Assembly: GCA_027082955.1 (NCBI GenBank)
Contig: JALWTA010000045.1
Span: forward strand, 1-64,000
Direction of reading: 5' to 3'
Length of the DNA stretch: 64,000 nucleotides
Source of the DNA: Sulfurovum sp.
GTDB lineage: Bacteria; Campylobacterota; Campylobacteria; Campylobacterales; Sulfurovaceae
Shown here: positions 9,418 through 17,059 of the stretch, in pieces
How positions within the stretch are numbered: the first letter of the stretch is position 1
How the letters are laid out: each line of letters begins with the position of its first letter
Position numbers and translations under genes: made by a program
Notes under the pieces: model-generated
Told to the model about the DNA's origin: nothing
Seen by the model: only the letters and a program-made list of their open reading frames with translations
Databases searched by the model: none

Positions 9418-9960
9418 CTATTTTTTCTGTGGAGTTGATTTTTTGTTGTCAAGCTGCGTAAAGAGCTCTTCGAGAGCAGATTCAGGGAGCAAACCGGCTT
9501 GAATGAACTGAACATTTCCTTGTTTGTCCAGTGCCAGGAAGAATGGGATACTGCCCTGCCATTGTGCTCTTTGGGCAATGTAGCTGACAAAAAGGTGTTC
9601 CTGTGATCCTGAAACGACTGTATAGTTGATGCCTTTTTGTTTGACGAATGCTTTCAACTGTGCGGTGCCAAGTCCTTGTACTTCTACAGAGAGCACTGCG
9701 AGTTTGTCCTTATGTTTGTTCTGCATGTCGATAAGATGTGGGATGGAGGCAAGACAAGGGGGACATCGGTGCCCGAAGAACTCAAGAAAGACCACTTTCC
9801 CTTCCATGCCGGATATTTTCAGTCCTTCCGGCGTACCTTGTATTGTATAGCTTTTACCATTGATGTCTTGGATGGAGAGCGCATCTTTTTTAGCGTTATC
9901 TGCATGAAGCGTGCCCAAAAGCGAAAAAATCATGAAAGCTGCTGTGATAAGTTTTTTCAT
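9418..9960 (-). CDS. TlpA-family thiol:disulfide oxidoreductase
   Basis: This secreted 180-residue thioredoxin-fold protein has a signal peptide (MKKLITAAFMIFSLLGTLHA). The active site CPPC lies in GHRCPPCLASIP around residue 68, with the TlpA/ResA-like FLEFFGHRCPPC context. It likely reduces periplasmic disulfides, for example in cytochrome c maturation, which suits a genome rich in CxxCH proteins. It converges on dprA with two bases between, so the neighbours do not inform its role. Confidence 0.85.
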   Translation of the reverse strand: MKKLITAAFMIFSLLGTLHADNAKKDALSIQDINGKSYTIQGTPEGLKISGMEGKVVFLEFFGHRCPPCLASIPHLIDMQNKHKDKLAVLSVEVQGLGTAQLKAFVKQKGINYTVVSGSQEHLFVSYIAQRAQWQGSIPFFLALDKQGNVQFIQAGLLPESALEELFTQLDNKKSTPQKK

Positions 9961-10065
9961 AGTAGTATTTACCCTTTATGTTTGATATGATGTATTATAG
10001 GCATTTTACATTAACGATTATGTAAAAATCGTGAAATAGAGGATAAAAATTGGGTTTAGGATATA

Positions 10066-10172
10066 AAGAGCATCGAAAAGTTAGATTAAAAGGAGGAGAA
10101 AAATCTATGAAAAAGGAGACCAAAATGAAAAATCAAAGGGGGAGAGATTTTTTAGGTCCTTCCGATGCTCTT
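10066..10172. repeat. nested inverted repeats around a small ORF
   Basis: AAGAGCATCG (10066-10075) pairs perfectly with CGATGCTCTT (10163-10172). Inside it, AAAAATCT (10099-10106) pairs with AGATTTTT (10145-10152). The arms enclose the ribosome binding site and most of a 26-codon ORF. If transcribed, the fold could hide the ribosome binding site. The surrounding 337-base gap (9961-10297) holds no other gene that I can see. Confidence 0.5.
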
Positions 10173-10187
10173 ATGCTGAAAGTATAA
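10107..10187 (+). CDS. candidate 26-residue small protein
   Basis: The ATG at 10107 follows a very strong ribosome binding site (AAAAGGAGGAG) with a spacing of about 10 bases. The predicted peptide is basic at the N-terminus (KKETKMKNQRGR) and ends DFLGPSDALMLKV. There is no hydrophobic membrane segment, so it does not look like a type I toxin. I do not recognise it. The ribosome binding site is better than those of most genes nearby, which is the main support. The inverted repeats that overlap it argue for RNA-level control or for a non-coding element instead. Confidence 0.35.
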   Translation: MKKETKMKNQRGRDFLGPSDALMLKV

Positions 10188-10220
10188 AAGAGTAAGTTTA
10201 ACCGAATACTAACCTGATAT

Positions 10221-10250
10221 AGTGAAGCGTTAATAGTGAACAGTGAATAG
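10221..10250 (+). repeat. heptanucleotide repeat tract (AGTGAAN)
   Basis: Four consecutive 7-base units read AGTGAAG, CGTTAAT, AGTGAAC and AGTGAAT. The tract lies 48 bases before the nagZ-like start. Tracts with the same period but other sequences occur at 27592, 32874 and 37597. Confidence 0.5.
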
Positions 10251-10297
10251 TTTTGGTATGCTTTTCTTACGAAAAGCTTTTATTGAATGGAGAAAGT

Positions 10298-11386
10298 ATG
10301 ATGAGACGAATTGTTGTAGGGGCTGTTTTTGCCATCTCTATACTAAGTGCCGGGATGCCGTTGGAGCAGAAAATTGGGCAGATGCTGATGGTAGGGTTTC
10401 ATGGTACAAGTGCCAAGCCCGGTTCACAGATATGCAAGGATATCAGACAGTATAATCTCGGTGCTGTGATTTTGTTTGATTACAATCCTGTTGATAAAAC
10501 AAAACCTAAGAATATTTCTTCTAAAGCACAGGTAGCCAGACTTACCAAGGAGCTTCAGGCATGCAGCCGTGACGGGAAGCTGCTTATCGCAGTCGATCAG
10601 GAGGGCGGCAGAGTACAGCGCCTCAAAAGCAGATACGGGTTTTACGGCAAATTTCCCAAAGCTGCCGATGTAGCCAAAAACGGAACGGGGCAGATGCGCC
10701 AAACGTATGAGATGATGGCGAAAGAGTTAAGAAGTGTCGGTATCAATTATGACCTTGCACCAGTGGTCGATTTGGACATTAATCCCAAAAACCATGTCAT
10801 TCACGGACTTGGACGTTCTTTTGGACGTGACCCTCAAACGGTGCAAAAATATGCCTCTGTATTTATGGATGCAATGCACCGCTACGGGGTACTTACGGCA
10901 CTCAAGCACTTTCCGGGTCACGGTTCGTCTGTAGGTGATACCCACAAGGGATTTGTCGATGTGACCAATTTGTGGAAGCCTGTAGAACTGGAGCCTTACA
11001 AACTGCTCAAAACAAAGGCAGATACAGTGATGGTCGCTCATGTCTTTAACAGGCATCTGGATGCAGTATATCCTGCGACCCTGTCTCAAAAGACAGTCAG
11101 CGGTTTGTTGCGAAAAAAACTGGGATATCGTGGGGTTGTCATTACCGACGACCTGCAAATGGGAGCTATCAGCCAAAAATATTCACTTAGACAGACATTG
11201 GCACTTGCTATCAATGCAGGTGATGATCTACTGCTCTTTGGTAATCAGCTTGACCCCAAGAAAGTGGTAACAACCGAAAAGCTTGTAAAGACCGTTGCCC
11301 TGCTCGTTAAAGAGGGAACAGTACCGATGAAGAGAATCGACCAAGCTTATATGCGTATACAAAAACTCAAGTCAAAACTGCCTTAG
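10298..11386 (+). CDS. nagZ: glycoside hydrolase family 3, beta-N-acetylhexosaminidase (NagZ-like)
   Basis: The 362-residue GH3 enzyme is expected to remove N-acetylglucosamine from muropeptides. Motifs are IGQMLMVGFHG at the N-terminus of the barrel, AVDQEGGRVQRL, the KHFPGHGSS...DTHKG block carrying the catalytic His/Asp dyad typical of NagZ, and VITDDLQMGA with the nucleophile Asp. An N-terminal hydrophobic segment (MMRRIVVGAVFAISILSAG) suggests export, unlike the cytosolic E. coli NagZ. GGAG five bases upstream selects the ATG at 10298; the ATG at 10301 is also possible. It overlaps ruvX tail to tail by 4 bases. Confidence 0.88.
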   Translation: MMRRIVVGAVFAISILSAGMPLEQKIGQMLMVGFHGTSAKPGSQICKDIRQYNLGAVILFDYNPVDKTKPKNISSKAQVARLTKELQACSRDGKLLIAVDQEGGRVQRLKSRYGFYGKFPKAADVAKNGTGQMRQTYEMMAKELRSVGINYDLAPVVDLDINPKNHVIHGLGRSFGRDPQTVQKYASVFMDAMHRYGVLTALKHFPGHGSSVGDTHKGFVDVTNLWKPVELEPYKLLKTKADTVMVAHVFNRHLDAVYPATLSQKTVSGLLRKKLGYRGVVITDDLQMGAISQKYSLRQTLALAINAGDDLLLFGNQLDPKKVVTTEKLVKTVALLVKEGTVPMKRIDQAYMRIQKLKSKLP

Positions 11387-11781
11387 CAAGTGGTATTGCC
11401 TTCGAGGAAGCGCTCGAGTATGATCTTGGCGGCAACAGAGTCAAGTCGTCCGTCACGCTTGTGTCGGAACTCACCTTTTGTCATTTCAGCCGCTTCATAG
11501 CTGCTGCCCTGTTCATCCTGATAATAGACGGGAATATCCAACTCCAGCAAAGAGACAAAGTGTTTGATGCGCCGTTCCATCTCCTCTTCACTGCTTCCGC
11601 CACGGGGCAATCCGACTATTAGCATATCGATTTCCCATTGGTCTAAAAATGCACGTACATCGTGTGCTGCCTGCTTTCTGTTCTTTCTTAAAACAGCATT
11701 TTGCGGCAGGACGATACTGCCGTCCAGACTGATAGCGGTTCCGATGCGTTTGAGTCCAACGTCAATACTGGCATATTTCAT
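11383..11781 (-). CDS. ruvX: RuvX/YqgF-family putative pre-16S rRNA nuclease
   Basis: The 132-residue RNase H-fold protein has SIDVGLKRIGTAIS at the N-terminus carrying the first catalytic Asp. VGLPRGGS follows mid-protein, and the LDSVAAKIIL block near the C-terminus has the last Asp. The family is tied to 16S rRNA 5' end processing and was once called a Holliday junction resolvase. Length (about 130-140) is normal. Confidence 0.88.
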   Translation of the reverse strand: MKYASIDVGLKRIGTAISLDGSIVLPQNAVLRKNRKQAAHDVRAFLDQWEIDMLIVGLPRGGSSEEEMERRIKHFVSLLELDIPVYYQDEQGSSYEAAEMTKGEFRHKRDGRLDSVAAKIILERFLEGNTTC

Positions 11782-11894
11782 AACAGAAGTATAGCCAAAT
11801 TTGCTACAAAGTCGGGTAGTGTATAACTTTTTTCAATGTTACTGTAGCAGTTTTTATATTGATTGTGTACAATAGTGTTTTGGAGGTGATGGAG

Positions 11895-14036
11895 ATGAAA
11901 AGTGTTCTGATATTGATATCGGTATGTGTGGTGACACTGCTGTATGCAGGCAGCTATGGTGAGGAGAAGATCGAGGTCTTCTGGGTATGGATTGCAATTA
12001 TATCGGCGGTGCTGTTTAGCATGCTTGTGCTCTTCCTCTCTTCCAGACGTATGAAGAGACTGGCGGCACTACATGAAGAGATGATGAAAAAACAGCAGGA
12101 GATAGAAGCGTCTCAGGCGCTTTTTCTTGCCAATATGAGTGAAAATATCCATGAAATTATAGAGGAGACGTATAAGCAGAAAGAGAGTAGTGTGCCTGTA
12201 AATGAAAAAGCGCCAGAACATGCTGAAGGCAAGAAACTGATAGATGTGACCAATGATCTTATTGAATTTTTACGGCTTAAATCCAAAAAGATCAAAATCA
12301 GTCACGAGAAGTTCAATTTAAACAATGTTCTCAATGAAGTATCAGGGGCAGTCTGTTCACAGTTCAAAGGCAGTGCAGTGGAGTTGATCTTTGATATCGA
12401 TAACAATATTCCACGATATCTCATCGGTGATCCGCTCAATCTTGAAAAAACGCTGCATAATTTGCTGGAGTATGTGCTTAGTACGGTTGAAAGCGGTGAA
12501 GTCTCCCTCGAAATTGCGATGTTCGGGAACTATGAGGAGAAAATAGAGCTTCAATTCAGACTGATAGATATGGGTGATGGTCTGGAAGAAAATGCGATAG
12601 AAACGCTCTTTACCCCTGTGTATGATGAAAAGAGTAAAGAATATAGCCGTTTGGGTATGTTCGTTGCGAAGGAACTGATAGGGATGATGGGCGGCGAGTT
12701 GGTTGTTCACAGCATTCCCCAAAAAGGTACGACCTTTACTGTTACGCTGCCATTTGAGATGCTTGATCCTGCCAATAGACGCAACTACCGCCTGCCGGAA
12801 AAGGTGTTGACGGCGAAAAAAGTCTTTATTGCAGACCGTAACTACAATTCGGCACTTGCGATCAAAAAGATGTTCGCCTACTTCCGGCATGATGTCAAAG
12901 TGGTATCAAAAGAGTCTTTTGAAAACAATATGCACAACCTTAAACCCTATGATATTGTTGTCCTTGACGAGTCGCTCTTCTATGCCAGAACGGTGGAGTA
13001 TCTCTCCAAGCTCAAACAGGAACATGATATCAAGGTCATTGCGCTCAATGCGCTTCTGGAAAAGGATGAAAACAGCAAAATAGATGAGGTGGTTGACCGT
13101 ACCTTGACCAAACCTGTCAATCAGGAGCGTATCTTTGAGTTGATCGTCAATCTCTATACCATTGATCGTTTGAGGGGTTCTGTTCCTGAAGAGGAGAATG
13201 AAGAGCAGCGTGCATTGACCCACAGAGGCGAAATTATGGAGACGGCACATGTTTCCCAAAAGAGTTTCAGTGACTTTAAAGGCATGCGGCTTTTGATTGT
13301 TGAAGATGATGTGATCAACCAAAAGGTGCTCTCCAATATTCTCAGTATCTCCGGCATTAAAATTACGATCGCCAATAACGGACGGGAGGCGGTCAATCTT
13401 GTCAAAGAGAATGAAGATGATGCTTTCGATCTTGTACTGATGGATATTAACATGCCGATCATGGATGGGTATGTCGCTACGCAGATGATACGTCTGGACA
13501 GTGCGTATGACCGACTGCCCATAGTGGCGTTTACCGCTCTGGCTCTTGAGAGTGAACGTGAAAAGATCTTTAACAGCGGTATGAATGCCTATTTGACCAA
13601 GCCGCTCAATATCGGAAAACTCTATACCGTCTTTCAAATGTACCATCATGTCTCCAGACAGAGTACCATTGAAGAGAGAAAAACGCGGTATGCAGGGAAC
13701 GATACGCTAGATATAGGCAAAGGGATACAGTACGCAAACAATAATGAAGGTTTTTACATGGAGATTCTCAAAGAGTTTCTCGATGCCTATGGCAACAGTG
13801 CGGCACTTTTTGCCAAACTGGTACGTGAACACCGGTATGAACAGGTGAAAATGCTCTGTTTGGATATGAAGGGGCTGACTGCAACCATTGGTGCGAAGGA
13901 GATGTACGGTCTGATTATCAAGATTCACCAAAAAGTGCTCTACCATCAGGAAGAGATGCTGGTGAACTACATTGAAGCATACGAGCGTGAGCTCAACAGA
14001 CTGCGCAAGGAGATAGAGATCTACCTGAAAGGGTAG
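11895..14036 (+). CDS. hybrid sensor-kinase-like protein with degenerate phosphorelay sites
   Basis: The protein has 713 residues. Two membrane helices (4-18 and 28-50) are followed by a HisKA-like helix FLANMSENIHEII (77-89). Position 83, where the phospho-accepting His should be, is Glu. A HATPase-like domain (about 140-290) keeps DMGDGL but has a weak N box. A pseudo-receiver (308-425) has Asp358, a canonical receiver (464-585) has Asp517 in LMDINMP, and a C-terminal Hpt-like bundle reads LDMKGLTATIGA (656-667), with Leu or Asp where His is expected. GGAGG eight bases upstream selects the ATG at 11895. No partner regulator is adjacent. It may be a phosphorelay scaffold or a signalling protein working through the receiver alone. 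Confidence 0.75.
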   Translation: MKSVLILISVCVVTLLYAGSYGEEKIEVFWVWIAIISAVLFSMLVLFLSSRRMKRLAALHEEMMKKQQEIEASQALFLANMSENIHEIIEETYKQKESSVPVNEKAPEHAEGKKLIDVTNDLIEFLRLKSKKIKISHEKFNLNNVLNEVSGAVCSQFKGSAVELIFDIDNNIPRYLIGDPLNLEKTLHNLLEYVLSTVESGEVSLEIAMFGNYEEKIELQFRLIDMGDGLEENAIETLFTPVYDEKSKEYSRLGMFVAKELIGMMGGELVVHSIPQKGTTFTVTLPFEMLDPANRRNYRLPEKVLTAKKVFIADRNYNSALAIKKMFAYFRHDVKVVSKESFENNMHNLKPYDIVVLDESLFYARTVEYLSKLKQEHDIKVIALNALLEKDENSKIDEVVDRTLTKPVNQERIFELIVNLYTIDRLRGSVPEEENEEQRALTHRGEIMETAHVSQKSFSDFKGMRLLIVEDDVINQKVLSNILSISGIKITIANNGREAVNLVKENEDDAFDLVLMDINMPIMDGYVATQMIRLDSAYDRLPIVAFTALALESEREKIFNSGMNAYLTKPLNIGKLYTVFQMYHHVSRQSTIEERKTRYAGNDTLDIGKGIQYANNNEGFYMEILKEFLDAYGNSAALFAKLVREHRYEQVKMLCLDMKGLTATIGAKEMYGLIIKIHQKVLYHQEEMLVNYIEAYERELNRLRKEIEIYLKG

Positions 14037-14045
14037 ATGGCAATG

Positions 14046-14453
14046 TCAAGTTGTTTCAAAAGTGCCATCCGCATAGAGCCAGCGTCCCCCGGTTTTTAAA
14101 AAACGGCTCTTCTCTGTCAGGCGTCCTGAGGAGAGACTGGCGGAAAATGTAACGAATGCTTCCTCTTCCCCCTCTTCATGTGAGATGATCTGCAGACCAA
14201 GAAATGCTGTATTGTCGCAAAAGTGCTGTATATCCTCTTCCCACTGCTCTCTGTTGTCTGTATAATCAGGGTTGCACGGGTGTGTTGTTGCGATGATATA
14301 TCCGGCATTCCCGACAGCATAGGCGCAATAGCGTGAACGCATCAATGTCAGGGCATTGGGTGCCCATGCCCCTTTATGATATTTTTGGCAGCATTTTTTG
14401 TATTTGAATCCGCTTTGGCAGGGACAGGGGATGTTGGGAGATACCTTTTTCAT
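14046..14453 (-). CDS. YchJ-like SEC-C motif protein
   Basis: This 135-residue protein starts with a SEC-C zinc-binding motif (CPCQSGFKYKKCC, residues 11-23), followed by the YchJ-type region LMRSRYCAYAVGN. The rest is an NTF2-like fold by family. Function is unknown; SEC-C motifs bind zinc and often contact proteins or ribosomes. Its start codon overlaps the stop of the upstream NlpC/P60 gene, implying translational coupling. Confidence 0.85.
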   Translation of the reverse strand: MKKVSPNIPCPCQSGFKYKKCCQKYHKGAWAPNALTLMRSRYCAYAVGNAGYIIATTHPCNPDYTDNREQWEEDIQHFCDNTAFLGLQIISHEEGEEEAFVTFSASLSSGRLTEKSRFLKTGGRWLYADGTFETT

Positions 14454-15328
14454 TACCGTATCTCCGCGATGAAGGCTTTGGGGTTGATCTTTTTGCGCAC
14501 TGTTGTACGGACAGACAGTGCTGCGTTACGTGTTGGATAGGGACCGATAAGCAATTTGGTGAAACGTTTGCCGTTGTGGTGAAAGAGTATGGTTCTGTGA
14601 GGCAGTCCCAGATGGGTAATATGCTTGATGAGAGTATTTTTGGGTTTGCCTGTAAACGATCCAACCTGAACATAGTAAGCACCTTCATGCGGTGCGGACT
14701 GTTCTATCTGGTGCATTGGTGCTTTAATGATAATGGCTTTTCCTTTATGCATTTTGGGAGTTGCAGGGGAAACTGCAGCTTGATGTGCAGATTTCCATAC
14801 CGGAGCGCGTAATGCAGTACGGGAAGGTTCTTTTTCCGGCAGATAGCGCCGGCATGCTCTCAACCGCTTTTTGTAATAGGGCGATGCGAAAAGATTGGAG
14901 TAGACCACCTCGTTTTTGACCGTACTGGCATGGGTGAACCATCCGTCACCAAGGTACATCCCGACATGGGTGATCTTTCTGGGGTGGTGCCGGTCAGTTG
15001 CAAAGAAGATGAGGTCGCCGTACTGAAGCTCTTTTGGCGAGATGCGTTTGCCGCACTTTGCCTGTTCCCGTGCTGTTCTGGGTATCTCGATGCCCATGGA
15101 GCCGTAAAGGTAGTAGGTAAATCCGGAACAGTCAAAATAGTTGGGTCCCTCTTCCGCCCAGACATAGGGGCTGCCCTGCAGCTGTTTGACCATCTTTGCA
15201 AGGTTTTTCTTATCTGGTGCATAGCGTACTTCCGGTTTTCTGACCGCATAGTCCGGATGTGCGGGGTGTGGTGAGGGTTTGCAGCCCCAAAGCAGTAGCA
15301 GAACCGATAATATGGGCAGATATCTCAT
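14453..15328 (-). CDS. NlpC/P60 endopeptidase lipoprotein with SPOR domain
   Basis: This 291-residue protein has a lipoprotein signal (lipobox LLWGC, Cys about residue 16). The NlpC/P60 domain spans roughly 40-160: catalytic Cys in FDCSGFTYYLYG, His in ITHVGMYLG, and WFTHAST after it. A SPOR-type domain (YYVQVGSF ... LLIGPYP) closes the C-terminus and would bind denuded glycan at division sites. It probably cleaves peptidoglycan stem peptides at the inner face of the outer membrane. The ATG at 15328 is preferred over an upstream TTG. A paralogue without SPOR lies just upstream. Confidence 0.88.
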   Translation of the reverse strand: MRYLPILSVLLLLWGCKPSPHPAHPDYAVRKPEVRYAPDKKNLAKMVKQLQGSPYVWAEEGPNYFDCSGFTYYLYGSMGIEIPRTAREQAKCGKRISPKELQYGDLIFFATDRHHPRKITHVGMYLGDGWFTHASTVKNEVVYSNLFASPYYKKRLRACRRYLPEKEPSRTALRAPVWKSAHQAAVSPATPKMHKGKAIIIKAPMHQIEQSAPHEGAYYVQVGSFTGKPKNTLIKHITHLGLPHRTILFHHNGKRFTKLLIGPYPTRNAALSVRTTVRKKINPKAFIAEIR

Positions 15329-15385
15329 AGCCAAATTATAGGTAAAAGCGTTTTAAAGCAGGGTTATTGATATATCGGAAAAGTA

Positions 15386-16006
15386 TTAGTGCGGTACCGC
15401 CCGTTTGGGCAGTCCTTTGTCGGGTGTCCATGGGGTAGTGTAGCGCATGTCGGTAACCGCCATCTTTTTCAGCGGTGCATCGCACTGCATATATTTGGTA
15501 CGCTCGTCTTTGCTTAAGTAACGTTTGCACACTTTGATGCGCCGCATATACTTTGGTTCTTTGGCAAAGTTAGTCAGTACCACTTTGCGCTTTTTGCTGC
15601 TTGCCTCGGCAAACCACCCGTTGCCAAGATAGATGCCGACATGGCTGATGCGTCTGCTGCGCTTGTTGGTGGAGCCAAAAAAGATCAAGTCACCGTAGGC
15701 AAGCTCTTTGAAGCTTATCTTTTTGCCTACTTTCGCCTGCTCTGAAGCGGTGCGGGGGATGTTAACCCCCATCTTGCCGTAAATATTATACACCAGTCCG
15801 GAGCAGTCGAAGGCGTAGGGACCCTCTTCTGCCCAGACATAGGGTTTCCCAAGGTAGGAGTCCAGAAGCTTCTGGATGTTCTTTCTGTTAGGTGTACACA
15901 CGGGCTTTGGTTTGATAATGTCGTAGTTTGGATAGTGGTAGGGTTTTTTCTGGGCACAGCCGTCAAGCAGCCATACTGCTGCAAGCAAGAGAAAGAGTGT
16001 GCGCAT
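15386..16006 (-). CDS. NlpC/P60 endopeptidase lipoprotein
   Basis: The 206-residue lipoprotein (signal MRTLFLLLAAVWLLDGC) has a P60 domain: FDCSGLVYNIYG with the catalytic Cys, then ISHVGIYLGNGWF with the His. It shares blocks such as YVWAEEGP, IPRTA-EQAK-GK-IS and YGDLIFF with the downstream gene, so the two are tandem paralogues from a local duplication. This copy lacks the SPOR domain. Both likely trim peptidoglycan; the SPOR domain may target the other one to the septum. Confidence 0.88.
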   Translation of the reverse strand: MRTLFLLLAAVWLLDGCAQKKPYHYPNYDIIKPKPVCTPNRKNIQKLLDSYLGKPYVWAEEGPYAFDCSGLVYNIYGKMGVNIPRTASEQAKVGKKISFKELAYGDLIFFGSTNKRSRRISHVGIYLGNGWFAEASSKKRKVVLTNFAKEPKYMRRIKVCKRYLSKDERTKYMQCDAPLKKMAVTDMRYTTPWTPDKGLPKRAVPH

Positions 16007-16039
16007 CAGAAAAAAACTCCTTTCGTATGGGCTGTAGGC

Positions 16040-17059
16040 TCACAGGATGAGCATGGCATCACCGTAAGAGAAAAAGCGGTAGTTGTTTGCAATCGCCTCT
16101 TTGTACAATTCTAACGTTTTTTCCCTTCCGATAAATGCACTCACCAGCATAATGAGTGTACTTTTGGGCAAATGGAAATTGGTGAGCAGATGGGTAACGC
16201 GTTTTGGGGGATTGTGCGGATTGAGAAAGAGGTCGCACTCCCCCTCTGTTTTGCCTGTACGCACATAATACTCGATGGTACGTGTGACAGTGGTACCGAT
16301 GGCAAGCAGGGGTGTGTCACTATCCAGTACAGTAGCGGCAGAGGGTGGGATGTGGAAGTATTCTGAGTGCATTGGGTGGTCGAGGATGTGCTCGGCTTCA
16401 ACCGGCTTGAAAGTGCCGGCACCAACATGCAGCGTCAGTGTGTGGGTAGGGTGGGTTGCCTTGAGCTTTTCAAAGAGCTCCGGCGTAAAGTGCAAAGAAG
16501 CAGTAGGTGCCGCAACGGCTCCTGCCTCACGGGCAAACAGGGTCTGGTAGTCACGTTCGTCTGTCTCCTTGTCCTCTCTTTGCATGTAGGGAGGCAGGGG
16601 AATGTGTCCTATCTCATCGAGCAACTGTACCAGTGTCTCGAAGCGTACCGGTTCTTCTTCTTTTGAGAAGGTAACGATGCGTGAACCGTCTGCATTGAGT
16701 GTTTCGACAGTAGCTACCAGTGATTTGTCAAAAAAGAGTCGGGTACCTTCACGTACTTTGCCGCGTATCATCACCAGTGCACGGTGTGCATCGAGGCTTT
16801 TGTTAAAGAGCAGTTCCACTTTTCCACCGCTCTCTTTTTTCCCAAAGATGCGTGCCTTGATGACCCGTGTATCGTTGAGGAAGACATCACACTCTGGCAG
16901 AAACTCCAGCAGGTGGGAAAATGTGGTATGGGTTACGGTACCGCCTTTACGGTCGTAAACGAGCAGTTTGGCGTGGTCTCTGGGGTAGACCGGTTCTGTG
17001 GCGATCAGAGTTTCAGGAAGCGCATAGTCGTAACTTTGGGTAAGCAGTTCGGCAGACAT
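16040..17059 (-). CDS. queA: tRNA preQ1(34) S-adenosylmethionine ribosyltransferase-isomerase
   Basis: QueA transfers and isomerises the ribosyl part of SAM onto preQ1 at tRNA position 34, making epoxyqueuosine. Signatures include YDYALPETLIATEP at the N-terminus, RDHAKLLV, VFLNDTRVIKAR, HVGAGTFKPV, LTNFHLPKSTLIMLVSAF near the C-terminus, and YRFFSYGDAMLI at the end. Length (339) is typical. It starts directly after tatC ends, so it likely belongs to the tatB-tatC-queA leftward run. Confidence 0.96.
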   Translation of the reverse strand: MSAELLTQSYDYALPETLIATEPVYPRDHAKLLVYDRKGGTVTHTTFSHLLEFLPECDVFLNDTRVIKARIFGKKESGGKVELLFNKSLDAHRALVMIRGKVREGTRLFFDKSLVATVETLNADGSRIVTFSKEEEPVRFETLVQLLDEIGHIPLPPYMQREDKETDERDYQTLFAREAGAVAAPTASLHFTPELFEKLKATHPTHTLTLHVGAGTFKPVEAEHILDHPMHSEYFHIPPSAATVLDSDTPLLAIGTTVTRTIEYYVRTGKTEGECDLFLNPHNPPKRVTHLLTNFHLPKSTLIMLVSAFIGREKTLELYKEAIANNYRFFSYGDAMLIL

